From GCA-2862585 sp049890295 (GTDB taxonomy: Bacteria; Bacteroidota; Bacteroidia; Flavobacteriales; UBA7312), in NCBI GenBank assembly GCA_049890295.1, contig JBMHBP010000008.1, forward strand, positions 1 to 49,751: a stretch of 49,751 bases of DNA, in the 5' to 3' direction. The notes below the pieces were generated by a model that saw only the letters and a list, made by a program, of their open reading frames with translations, was not told where the DNA came from and searched no databases. Below are positions 38,556 to 47,172 of the stretch, piece after piece. The number at the start of each line of letters is the position of its first letter. The stretch's first letter is position 1. The position numbers were made by a program, and so were the translations under genes.

Positions 38556-40859
38556 ATGAATAAACTATCATTTTTACTAGTTAGTTGTGCCTTTTTAATA
38601 TATAATCTAGCACATTCCCAACAGTCAACTTTTAATAAGGAGATTTTTACTGATTCTTTCGACAATAGTGAAAGCAGTATTTTTCCAATTATCATAAACC
38701 AAGAAAATTATATTGTTTTTGATAAGGGCGACTACTTTTTAAATAGAAAACAGTCAGAAACAGATGGTATTACTTTATCAAATTATGCTTTTGATTTAGA
38801 ATCTTACAAAATAAAAACAGCCTTTAAACTAAGTCCTGACATGAAAAAAGATGATTACATAGGACTGGTTATAAATATGTCTACAGATAAATCTGAATGT
38901 ATTGGTATTGAATTTAATGAAAAACTAGAATTACGAGTTAGAAAAATACTAACTAATTCATCAAAATACATTAGTGGTACGGAAGAAAAACTTGGTTGGA
39001 TTAAAAATGAATCTATAGCAGATAATAAAAGCTACAATCTACTGGAAATCATATTCGACAAAGGTACTTATACAATTTATATTAATAACTCATTAGTAAA
39101 TTCATATGAAATTCCTGAAGTAAAGCCCGGCAAAATGGGGTTTATTAATGGGCCAAACTCTCAGTTTAGGGTCGATTTCATTTCAGTATTTCAAAAGGGT
39201 GAAATACAAAACAACGTAAATTATCAATTAGAACAACTGGAAAGTAAAATCGACAACCTTAATGAGCAGTCATTTAAAAAACAACAAAGCTTAGAGCAGG
39301 ATTTTGAACAATACAAGCAAAATCAGATGAAAATTGTTGAACAAAAAGAAAATGAAAATCAACAATTGATTGATGAAAAAAATAAAATAGTTGAAACCGC
39401 TAAGTCAAAAGCAAATAATTATGAAAGTACGATAAAGGAAAAAGAGGCTGAAATATTTCAATTAAAAACAGACAATTCAAAACTCATTAGTGAGGTCAGC
39501 ACAATCAATGACTTAAAACTTCAAATCGGTAAACTCAATGAAAAAGTTAAAGATTATTCAAATCTACAGAAAGAAAATACTAGCTTAAATCAAAAGTTAG
39601 CTCAACACGATGAAATTATTAAAGAAAATACAATACTAAGCCAAGAATTGAAACAACAAACCATAAGTATAGAGTCATCCGAAACATTTCTTGGTAATCT
39701 TAAACAAACAGTGAATGTCCTCAATAAGAAAATTGATAGCCTTGAGAATAAAAATGATAAAATAAAACAACAATTAAGTCAACTAAAAAACAAAAGTACT
39801 CGTTCAGAAGAACAGCTCAGCACTAGTTCGGGTCATATTAGCACTCTAAAAAAAACAAATAAGTCTTTAGCTCATGAATTAGACTCAATAGCTACTGCAC
39901 TTGCCAAAAGTAATGCCATTGCTAATTCTCTGAAAAAGAATAATGAAGGCCTAAGTACTAAAGTTAATGCTTTAAAGTCTGAAAACAATAAACTTAAGGT
40001 GTCCAACAGTGAATTTCTAGAATTCAAAAATGGTTTTATTGAAATGGAAGCCTCACACTCTAAAATAAGTAAAGAGCTTAAACGATTGAAACACATTGAA
40101 GAAAGCTACACCAGTCAGTCTAAGCAACTCAGCATCACAAAAGCTTTATTGAAAAAGTCAGAAAAGGAAGTCGAAGAAAAAACACAAACTATAAACGCTT
40201 TAAAAATAAAGTCAAAAAATGCCAGTGAGCTTCATAGAGAAGTGACTAATCTCAATTCCCTATTAGAACAAAAAACAAAACTAATTACTAATAAGGAAAA
40301 TGCACTGAAAACTAGTGAAGACAAATACAATCAATCTATTGAAAACGAAAATAAAATTCGGAATCAATTAAATCAATCTAGTACTAACAACAAGGGAAAT
40401 ATTACATCTCTGACTATTGCTTATATAAAACAATATCAATCTACCATTGAGCAACTTAATGATGAACTAATTTCGGTAAAGCAAAAAAACACCGAAATCA
40501 TGAAATCAAATTCACTTTTAGAAGAACAAATACGTCAGCAAAAACTTGTGGCAACACAATTTGCCGAATCATACATACTAGAAAAACAAAAAAGAGAACA
40601 GTTTCATAATGAAATATTAAGCTATAATATGAGTAATGAAACAACAGTAGTAAAAGATAGTGTGATTTTTAGAGTACAATTAGGTATATTTGACAATGAA
40701 ATAGATATTGAAGGATTAGAAGACTTAACCACAATTTATACTAAAAACGAACAAATCATTTATATCTCTGGAAAATTTAACAACTTCAAAAATGCTAGAG
40801 TCTATTTGATGAAAATGCGTGAGAAAGGCTTTAAAGATTCCTTCATAGTAAAATTCTAA
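38556..40859 (+). CDS. Exported long coiled-coil protein with SPOR-like C-terminus
   Basis: A 767-residue protein. It has a signal peptide (MNKLSFLLVSCAFLIYNLAHSQQ) and an N-terminal beta-sandwich resembling a LamG or 3-keto-disaccharide hydrolase-like fold (about 24-205, with KPGKMGFINGPNSQFRVDFIS near its end). A predicted coiled coil of about 450 residues follows (205-690), rich in Lys, Glu, Asn, Ser and Gln with heptad leucines. The C-terminal 70 residues (FRVQLGIFDNEIDIEG, ISGKFNNFKNARVYLMKMREKGF) look like a SPOR peptidoglycan-binding domain. Inference: it may link the envelope to septal peptidoglycan. Cotranscribed with panB (2-nt gap). Function is not known. Confidence 0.82.
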   Translation: MNKLSFLLVSCAFLIYNLAHSQQSTFNKEIFTDSFDNSESSIFPIIINQENYIVFDKGDYFLNRKQSETDGITLSNYAFDLESYKIKTAFKLSPDMKKDDYIGLVINMSTDKSECIGIEFNEKLELRVRKILTNSSKYISGTEEKLGWIKNESIADNKSYNLLEIIFDKGTYTIYINNSLVNSYEIPEVKPGKMGFINGPNSQFRVDFISVFQKGEIQNNVNYQLEQLESKIDNLNEQSFKKQQSLEQDFEQYKQNQMKIVEQKENENQQLIDEKNKIVETAKSKANNYESTIKEKEAEIFQLKTDNSKLISEVSTINDLKLQIGKLNEKVKDYSNLQKENTSLNQKLAQHDEIIKENTILSQELKQQTISIESSETFLGNLKQTVNVLNKKIDSLENKNDKIKQQLSQLKNKSTRSEEQLSTSSGHISTLKKTNKSLAHELDSIATALAKSNAIANSLKKNNEGLSTKVNALKSENNKLKVSNSEFLEFKNGFIEMEASHSKISKELKRLKHIEESYTSQSKQLSITKALLKKSEKEVEEKTQTINALKIKSKNASELHREVTNLNSLLEQKTKLITNKENALKTSEDKYNQSIENENKIRNQLNQSSTNNKGNITSLTIAYIKQYQSTIEQLNDELISVKQKNTEIMKSNSLLEEQIRQQKLVATQFAESYILEKQKREQFHNEILSYNMSNETTVVKDSVIFRVQLGIFDNEIDIEGLEDLTTIYTKNEQIIYISGKFNNFKNARVYLMKMREKGFKDSFIVKF

Positions 40860-40861
40860 CT

Positions 40862-41683
40862 ATGTCGGTTGAAAACAAAAAAATTTATAAAAAAATAACC
40901 ACTCACTCTCTCTTTGAAATGAAACAAAATAAAGAGAAGATTTCTATGCTCACAGCATACGATTACACATTAGCAAAAATTGTTGATTCTGGTGGTATTG
41001 ACGTTATTCTGGTGGGTGATTCAGCATCTAATGTTATGGCAGGTCATGAGACTACTTTACCAATTACGCTAGACCAGATGATTTATCATACAGCTTCTGT
41101 TGTTAGAGGGGTAGATAGAGCATTAATTGTAGCTGATATGCCATTTGGTGCTTATCAAGGAAATTCAAAAGAAGCTCTGAATTCAGCTATTAGAATAATG
41201 AAAGAAACCGGTGCTCATTCTGTAAAATTAGAAGGCGGTGAAGAAATATTAGAGTCTATCAAACGAATTTTAACTGCTGGTATCCCAGTGATGGGTCATT
41301 TAGGTCTCACACCACAATCCATTTATAAGTTTGGAACTTACACTGTAAGGGCTAAAGAAGAGGCCGAAGCTAGCAAACTAATTCAAGATGCACAACTTCT
41401 TGAAGAAGCAGGTTGTTTTGCAATAGTACTGGAAAAAATACCCGCTAAATTAGCAAAAAAGGTATCCGAAACTGTATCAATTCCTGTTATCGGAATTGGC
41501 GCTGGTAATGATGTTGATGGACAAGTATTAGTTTTACATGATATGATTGGTATGACACATGAGTTTAGTCCTCGTTTTTTACGTCGATACTTGAACCTGT
41601 ATGATGATATTAAAGGTGCCGTATCACAGTATGTATCTGATGTGAAGTCAAGAGATTTTCCAAACCAAACAGAACAATACTAA
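40862..41683 (+). CDS. panB: 3-methyl-2-oxobutanoate hydroxymethyltransferase
   Basis: A 273-residue enzyme of pantothenate and CoA synthesis. It transfers a hydroxymethyl group from methylenetetrahydrofolate to 3-methyl-2-oxobutanoate, giving ketopantoate. Signatures: SMLTAYDYTLAKIVDSGGID, then VILVGDSASNVMAGHETTLP, VADMPFGAYQG, VKLEGGEE, VMGHLGLTPQS, IPVIGIGAGNDVDGQVLVLHDM. The Mg ligands Asp (VGDS) and Asp (VADMP) are present. Its stop overlaps the next start by 1 nt (TAATG). Confidence 0.97.
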   Translation: MSVENKKIYKKITTHSLFEMKQNKEKISMLTAYDYTLAKIVDSGGIDVILVGDSASNVMAGHETTLPITLDQMIYHTASVVRGVDRALIVADMPFGAYQGNSKEALNSAIRIMKETGAHSVKLEGGEEILESIKRILTAGIPVMGHLGLTPQSIYKFGTYTVRAKEEAEASKLIQDAQLLEEAGCFAIVLEKIPAKLAKKVSETVSIPVIGIGAGNDVDGQVLVLHDMIGMTHEFSPRFLRRYLNLYDDIKGAVSQYVSDVKSRDFPNQTEQY

Positions 41684-42375
41684 TGATCGAAGTCCTTTAT
41701 GAGGATAATCATATTATCGCGGTCAATAAAAAACCCTCTGATATTGTTCAAGGTGATAAGACTGGAGATAAACCTTTACCTGATTTTATTAAGGATTACT
41801 TAAAAAAGAAATATAATAAAACTGGTGATGCCTTTCTTGGTGTTGTTCATCGACTGGATAGACCGGTTAGCGGTGTGGTATTATTTGCTAAGACTAGTAA
41901 AGCACTATCAAGATTAAATCAGATGTTCAGAGAAAAAAATATTCAAAAAACATATTGGGCATTGGTTAAAAATTCACCCCCTAATATTTCAGGAACTTTA
42001 AAGCATTTTTTACTAAAAAATAATTCTAAAAATAAATCAATTGCCTTTGATAGAAAAGAAAGAAATGCCCTACAATCTGAATTAGAATTTAAAATCATCC
42101 ATTCATTGGACAACTATTATTTACTAGAAGTTAACCCTAAAACTGGCCGACACCATCAAATTCGTGTTCAACTCTCAAAAATCGGCTGCCCCATAAAAGG
42201 AGATGTTAAATATGGGTTTGATCGTACTAACCAAAACGCTAGTATACACTTACATGCTAGAAAAATTGAGTTTTTACACCCAGTAAAAAAAGAAAAAATT
42301 TGCATTGTAGCTCCTACGCCAAAAGATAATCTTTGGAAAGCCTGTGAAAAAATTATAACGGATCAACATCAATAG
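41683..42375 (+). CDS. RluA family pseudouridine synthase (no S4 domain)
   Basis: A 230-residue RNA pseudouridine synthase. The catalytic Asp is in VVHRLDRPVSGVVLFAKTSKAL. KTGRHHQIRVQLSKIGCPIKGD is the conserved C-terminal motif. It starts straight into the catalytic domain (EVLYEDNHIIAVNKKPSDIV), without an S4 RNA-binding domain, like RluA or TruC. The target uridine cannot be assigned. It is coupled to panB. Its last 23 bp overlap the 3' end of priA tail to tail. Confidence 0.93.
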   Translation: MIEVLYEDNHIIAVNKKPSDIVQGDKTGDKPLPDFIKDYLKKKYNKTGDAFLGVVHRLDRPVSGVVLFAKTSKALSRLNQMFREKNIQKTYWALVKNSPPNISGTLKHFLLKNNSKNKSIAFDRKERNALQSELEFKIIHSLDNYYLLEVNPKTGRHHQIRVQLSKIGCPIKGDVKYGFDRTNQNASIHLHARKIEFLHPVKKEKICIVAPTPKDNLWKACEKIITDQHQ

Positions 42376-44773
42376 TGAAACGAACACTTTTGTATTGACT
42401 AATCTGATTCATTGATTGCACCAAAGATAAAATATGAGTTTTAGATTTTTTCAATGAATAATCAGATTCTAATTTGATTAGAATTGATTTTAGGTATTTA
42501 TTTTTAATTCTAGAAACTGACGGGTATTCAGGACCAAGTACTGTGGTGAATGCTTGCCTCAAATGTATTGCTAAGTCTCTAGCTGCTAAGTTTGTTTTAT
42601 TAAAATCTTTATGTGACACAATAATTGAAATAAGCTTTACATAAGGCGGATAATTAAACTGTTTCCTTTCCAAAAGTTCAGTATTAAACATTTGTGTGTA
42701 ATTATTATTCTTTACTGATTCAATAATAGGATGTTCGGGTGAATAAGTTTGAATAACTACTTTACCTTGTTTATACTTTCTCCCTGCTCTGCCGGATACT
42801 TGAGTCATCAATTGGAATGCACGCTCATAAGATCTGAAATCTGGAAAATTTAAAAGACTGTTAGCATTCAAGACACCTACCAATGATACTTTGTTAAAAT
42901 TCAATCCTTTTGTAACCATTTGAGTTCCTATCAAAATATCGATTTTCTCATCTTCAAAATCGGTTATAATTTCTTCATATGCATATTTTTTGGAAGTAGT
43001 ATCTAAATCTAAACGCTTGATCACTGCATCTTTAAAAATAGCTTCTAATTCTTCTTCTATTTTTTCAGTTCCAAACCCTTTTATTTTCAAATCTATACTA
43101 CCGCAAGATTTACATTTCTTAACCGTATGTTCCGAATAGCCACAATAATGACACTTTAAAACATTTTGAAATTTATGATATGTTAGACTGACGTCACACG
43201 AATTACATTTGGCTGTCCAACCACATGAATTACATTCGCTTATAGGTGCAAAACCTCTTCTATTTTGAAATAGAATTACCTGATTTTTTTCATCCAACGC
43301 TGTTTGTATTTCCTGTAATAAAAAAGGTGAAAATGCACCCTTCATTAGTTTTCGATGAGTAACATATTTGATGTCTTCTATGTGAATTTCTGGCATTTCA
43401 ATACCGCTATACCTTTCTTTCAGCTCTACCAGTCCATACTTTTGAGTTGTAGTGTTAAAATAACTATCAATGGCTGGTGTTGCTGATGCTAACAATACTT
43501 TTGATTGTAAAATTTGAGCGTATTTTATAGCGGTATCTCTTGCATTGTATCTAGGAGATGGGTGTTGTTGCTTGAATGTAACCTCATGCTCTTCATCTAC
43601 AATAATTAAACCTAATTTACTAAAAGGTAAAAATATTGAGGACCGTGTTCCTATAATTATTTTATACTTTTTGCCTTGTTGAACTTCTTTCCAAATTTCA
43701 GCACGTTCATTATTGGAAAATTTTGAATGATATACACCTACGTCGTCTCCAAAATGCTGTCGTAATCTATTTATTAACTGTGTAGTTAACGCAATTTCTG
43801 GAAGAAGGTATAAGGTTTGTTGTCCAGTTTTTACAAACTGTCGAATCAGTTTAACAAATATTTCAGTCTTTCCACTTGATGTTACACCGTTTAAAAGAAC
43901 AACGTCTTTATTTTTAAACTGTTCGATGATACTTTCCAAAGCTAATTGTTGCTTATCACTGAGATCAAAATTTAATAAATGGTCATAAGTATAGTGTTTC
44001 AACCTCGACTCTTGTATATATAGAATTTTAAAAATATTTTTTTCTACCAGATTTTTAAGACTACTATGACTAGCTTTAGAATGATTAATCAATTTAGAAA
44101 AACTAACAGCGGAATCGTTTTGTTGGTTTGACAACTTAAAATAAGTGTCTAAAAGTAATTTTTGCTTATGTGCCTTGGTGGAGATTAGCTCATATGGATG
44201 TTGGACTTTTAAAGTAACATACCTAACTATTTTAGGTTTATACTTATCATTCACCTCTTCAACAGATGTTATTAATTGTTTAGAAATTAGTGAATTGATA
44301 GTTGGGAAAATCGTTTTTTGATTTAAGATTTCGGCTACCTCTTTAAGAGAAAGACTACTTTGTATATCAAATGCATCGATTAATAAAAACTCGTTATCTG
44401 TTAGTTGTTTCTCTTCATAATTTAACTCAGTTCGAATCAATACTGTTTCACTACTTAATTTAAAAGTTGAAGGTAGAGCAGCATTCATTACGTCGCCTAA
44501 TTGACAACAATAGTAGTCAGCCAACCAATTCCATAATTCTATTTGCTTATCAGAAATAAAAGGTTCACTATCCAATACTTCAATTATTGGCTTTGCTCTG
44601 TAAGTTTTGGGTTCAGAGTCATGAAGTCGATAAATTAATGCCGTGTAAATCTTCTTTTGACCAAATTGAACGATAACTCTACTACCTATTTTAACTCCTA
44701 AAAATTGTTGAGGAACTTCATAAGTATAAACTGTACTTAATGGTAAGGGTAATATAATATCAGCAAACTTCAC
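42353..44773 (-). CDS. priA: Primosomal protein N' (replication restart helicase PriA)
   Basis: An 806-residue superfamily 2 DNA helicase that reloads the replisome at stalled forks. It has an N-terminal 3'-end binding domain (1-105), Walker A GVTSSGKT (296-303) and a DEEH box (IIVDEEHEVTFKQQ). The zinc-binding cysteines (CNSCGWTAKCNSCDVSLTYH and CHYCGYSEHTVKKCKSCGS) lie in the middle of the helicase region. Helicase motifs V-VI are ILIGTQMVTKGLNFNKVSLV and QVSGRAGR. It starts 22 nt after the upstream T9SS gene. Confidence 0.96.
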   Translation of the reverse strand: MKFADIILPLPLSTVYTYEVPQQFLGVKIGSRVIVQFGQKKIYTALIYRLHDSEPKTYRAKPIIEVLDSEPFISDKQIELWNWLADYYCCQLGDVMNAALPSTFKLSSETVLIRTELNYEEKQLTDNEFLLIDAFDIQSSLSLKEVAEILNQKTIFPTINSLISKQLITSVEEVNDKYKPKIVRYVTLKVQHPYELISTKAHKQKLLLDTYFKLSNQQNDSAVSFSKLINHSKASHSSLKNLVEKNIFKILYIQESRLKHYTYDHLLNFDLSDKQQLALESIIEQFKNKDVVLLNGVTSSGKTEIFVKLIRQFVKTGQQTLYLLPEIALTTQLINRLRQHFGDDVGVYHSKFSNNERAEIWKEVQQGKKYKIIIGTRSSIFLPFSKLGLIIVDEEHEVTFKQQHPSPRYNARDTAIKYAQILQSKVLLASATPAIDSYFNTTTQKYGLVELKERYSGIEMPEIHIEDIKYVTHRKLMKGAFSPFLLQEIQTALDEKNQVILFQNRRGFAPISECNSCGWTAKCNSCDVSLTYHKFQNVLKCHYCGYSEHTVKKCKSCGSIDLKIKGFGTEKIEEELEAIFKDAVIKRLDLDTTSKKYAYEEIITDFEDEKIDILIGTQMVTKGLNFNKVSLVGVLNANSLLNFPDFRSYERAFQLMTQVSGRAGRKYKQGKVVIQTYSPEHPIIESVKNNNYTQMFNTELLERKQFNYPPYVKLISIIVSHKDFNKTNLAARDLAIHLRQAFTTVLGPEYPSVSRIKNKYLKSILIKLESDYSLKKSKTHILSLVQSMNQISQYKSVRFTIDVDPL

Positions 44774-44795
44774 TATTCACAAAGATGTGAAAAAT

Positions 44796-47123
44796 TTACT
44801 TCAAAACATTTAGAGTTCCTTCAAGATCTTTATAATTAGCATCTTTACCGTAGTATGAAATGGAATAGGTATATACTCCTGGTTGAACAACAGCATGTTT
44901 ATATCTGCCATCCCAATGATAGTTTAGGCTTTTTGTATGAAAAACTTTTTCACCCCAACGATTGAAAATTGACATTTCAAAATCTAGAATATTATTTCCA
45001 TAAATTCTGAAAAATTCATTGAAACCGTCACCATTAGGGGTAAAAGAATTAGGAATAAATAAAGTCACCTCACAATCCACTATTATTCTCAATGAATCCG
45101 TTTCATTACAATTTAATGGAAAGCTGTAATATACCCAGCCTTCCCCTTGATAAGCATTGACTGGTACAAATACCCCATTTGCTTGCATACCTTTACCCCA
45201 CCAAACACCATTCTGTGGTATTGCTTCCAATTGAATAGCGGAATCTACAGGACATAAAATCGAATCGATGACCGATATAATATTAGGTTCTAAAAGTGTT
45301 TTATTGACTATTGATGCTAAGCCACTATTTTCAAATGAATGACACTGATTATCATCAATTATGGTTTCTATTTCATAAACCGATTGTTCATCAACATAAA
45401 AATGATAGGGCATCGATTGAATACTATCTATTTCTATAATTTGAAATCCTCTTTTTAGTCTTATTTTACATGGAAAATCTTGAATATCAGATTGAATAAT
45501 CACCTTTTGACTATCTCCTTCGCAAATTTGGCCTCCTCCCATCAAGTGAGATTTAAATTTTATTTCCTCAACGGTTGGCTGTCCACTAAATAAGCCATCA
45601 CAATACTTATCTTTAAATTCGACAATACGATAAGTGCCCTCTCGATTAACTTCAAGTTGCTTATAAGTAAAATTAGTAGTATCAGTATATTCATTTAATC
45701 CATCTGAGTAGGTAAAATAGTATGGTGGGGTACCATTGATAATGTTAAAATCTAGCTTTGGATTACTCCTACCCTCACAAATAAAGCCATCTTTTCTAAG
45801 TGTAGCTAAAGGTCGCTCAATAGCGTGAATATTTATTGAATCTTTTGCAACACAACCATTAGCATCTGTTAAAGCCAATATATACTGACCAACACCTACT
45901 TTAATAGATGGTGTGGTTTGATTTGTACTCCAATCAAAACTGTAGGGTGATTGCCCTTCTGAGGATTCTAACTCTATGATAATACTATCACCACGACAAA
46001 TTGTAGTATCTGAGTCTAAACTTATTCTAAAGGAATTCTCTTCAATCCTAATCGTATCCGAATTTTGTATGCAACCATCATTAGTAGCACTAAACCAATA
46101 AATCCCTTCTGCTACCTCGATAGTGGGTGTAGATTGACCAGTATTCCATAGAATATCATAATTGTCTGGCGATTCTATTTGAGCTGATAAATCAACTGTA
46201 TTACCACAATCAATTACAATATGATTAGTATCTAAACCTAAACTATTTTCTATTTCAATACTTGTTGACATAAAACTTTTTTCCTCTAAGAATACAAAAG
46301 AATTTAAGGAATGATCTGATCCATCTGCTATGGCTAATCTAATATGATAGGTTTCTCCACATTGAACTAGAGCTGTAGCTGTCATTGGCGTAGTAAAACC
46401 ATCCATTTCACTTATGGTTTCAGTATTCTCATTATTAATAAAAAATTGAGGATTATAACTAGATAAAATTGGATTGTTACAAATTGACGAGATTGTAATT
46501 GGTAGATATTGACCTAAGGTATTTGCTTCTTGACTTTCAAAAACAGCAATATTTATACTTCCATCAGGATGATTTGAGGGGCTTGAATAAGGCCCATTTA
46601 TTCCTGGACCTGAAATAAAAAAGCCAAATACATCATTAAAAGATGAGTTTTCAAAACCAAAATATTCAACTGAACCAAAAACATATCTAAAACTAATAGT
46701 ATCACTATTAGGAATAAAATCAAATTCGAGTACAGCCACATCATTTATTGCAATTACATCAAACGTTTGTCCAATAAGTTGGGGAACGCTATTAGCAACG
46801 TTTAATAAATCGGGATCTGTTATAGGTGGTGTTTGAGTAACAGGTCCAAAGCCAGCATTGAAGTTTGGGTCTAGTGTATAAACGTTTCCAGTTGAAAGAA
46901 CTATGCCACCGTCTAAGCCTAAATTAGAAGCAGAACCATTAAAATAGGCTATTTGTTGTGAATCACCTTGAAAGGAATGATTTGACGCCTCTACTCCATC
47001 TGACAATAACACATTATTAATTAGAAAAACTTCACTATCATAAGGAATATTATTATCAATTTGAATTTGTGAATACAAAAAAGGGGAATGTACTATCAAT
47101 ACAAAGACTAGTAATTTTTTCAT
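44796..47123 (-). CDS. Choice-of-anchor L and T9SS type B domain surface protein
   Basis: A 775-residue secreted protein (signal peptide MKKLLVFVLIVHSPFLYSQ). Residues about 20-280 are a choice-of-anchor L domain (SNLGLDGGIVLSTGNV, VAVLEFDFIPNSDTISFRYV, FGSVEYFGFEN, VFGFFISGPGI). Middle repeats of the SprB type follow (ILWNTGQSTPTIEVAEGIYW, FDWSTNQTTPSIKVGVGQYI). The type B (gliding-associated CHU_C) C-terminus is FIPNSFTPNGDGFNEFFRIY, then FNRWGEKVFHTKSLNYHWDG, then GVYTYSISYYGKD. It is likely a surface adhesin or structural filament. An upstream in-frame ATG at 47129 adds two residues and cannot be excluded. It is a tandem paralogue of the next gene. Confidence 0.88.
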   Translation of the reverse strand: MKKLLVFVLIVHSPFLYSQIQIDNNIPYDSEVFLINNVLLSDGVEASNHSFQGDSQQIAYFNGSASNLGLDGGIVLSTGNVYTLDPNFNAGFGPVTQTPPITDPDLLNVANSVPQLIGQTFDVIAINDVAVLEFDFIPNSDTISFRYVFGSVEYFGFENSSFNDVFGFFISGPGINGPYSSPSNHPDGSINIAVFESQEANTLGQYLPITISSICNNPILSSYNPQFFINNENTETISEMDGFTTPMTATALVQCGETYHIRLAIADGSDHSLNSFVFLEEKSFMSTSIEIENSLGLDTNHIVIDCGNTVDLSAQIESPDNYDILWNTGQSTPTIEVAEGIYWFSATNDGCIQNSDTIRIEENSFRISLDSDTTICRGDSIIIELESSEGQSPYSFDWSTNQTTPSIKVGVGQYILALTDANGCVAKDSINIHAIERPLATLRKDGFICEGRSNPKLDFNIINGTPPYYFTYSDGLNEYTDTTNFTYKQLEVNREGTYRIVEFKDKYCDGLFSGQPTVEEIKFKSHLMGGGQICEGDSQKVIIQSDIQDFPCKIRLKRGFQIIEIDSIQSMPYHFYVDEQSVYEIETIIDDNQCHSFENSGLASIVNKTLLEPNIISVIDSILCPVDSAIQLEAIPQNGVWWGKGMQANGVFVPVNAYQGEGWVYYSFPLNCNETDSLRIIVDCEVTLFIPNSFTPNGDGFNEFFRIYGNNILDFEMSIFNRWGEKVFHTKSLNYHWDGRYKHAVVQPGVYTYSISYYGKDANYKDLEGTLNVLK

Positions 47124-47172
47124 GAGCATGTTGTGATTATATTAAAAAACCACAACGTAAAGTTACTATTTT

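Noticed and set aside
39240..40600. Possible nucleotide repeat array in the coiled-coil gene
   Set aside because: The periodicity comes from heptad Lys/Glu/Asn/Leu codons; no exact DNA repeat unit was seen.
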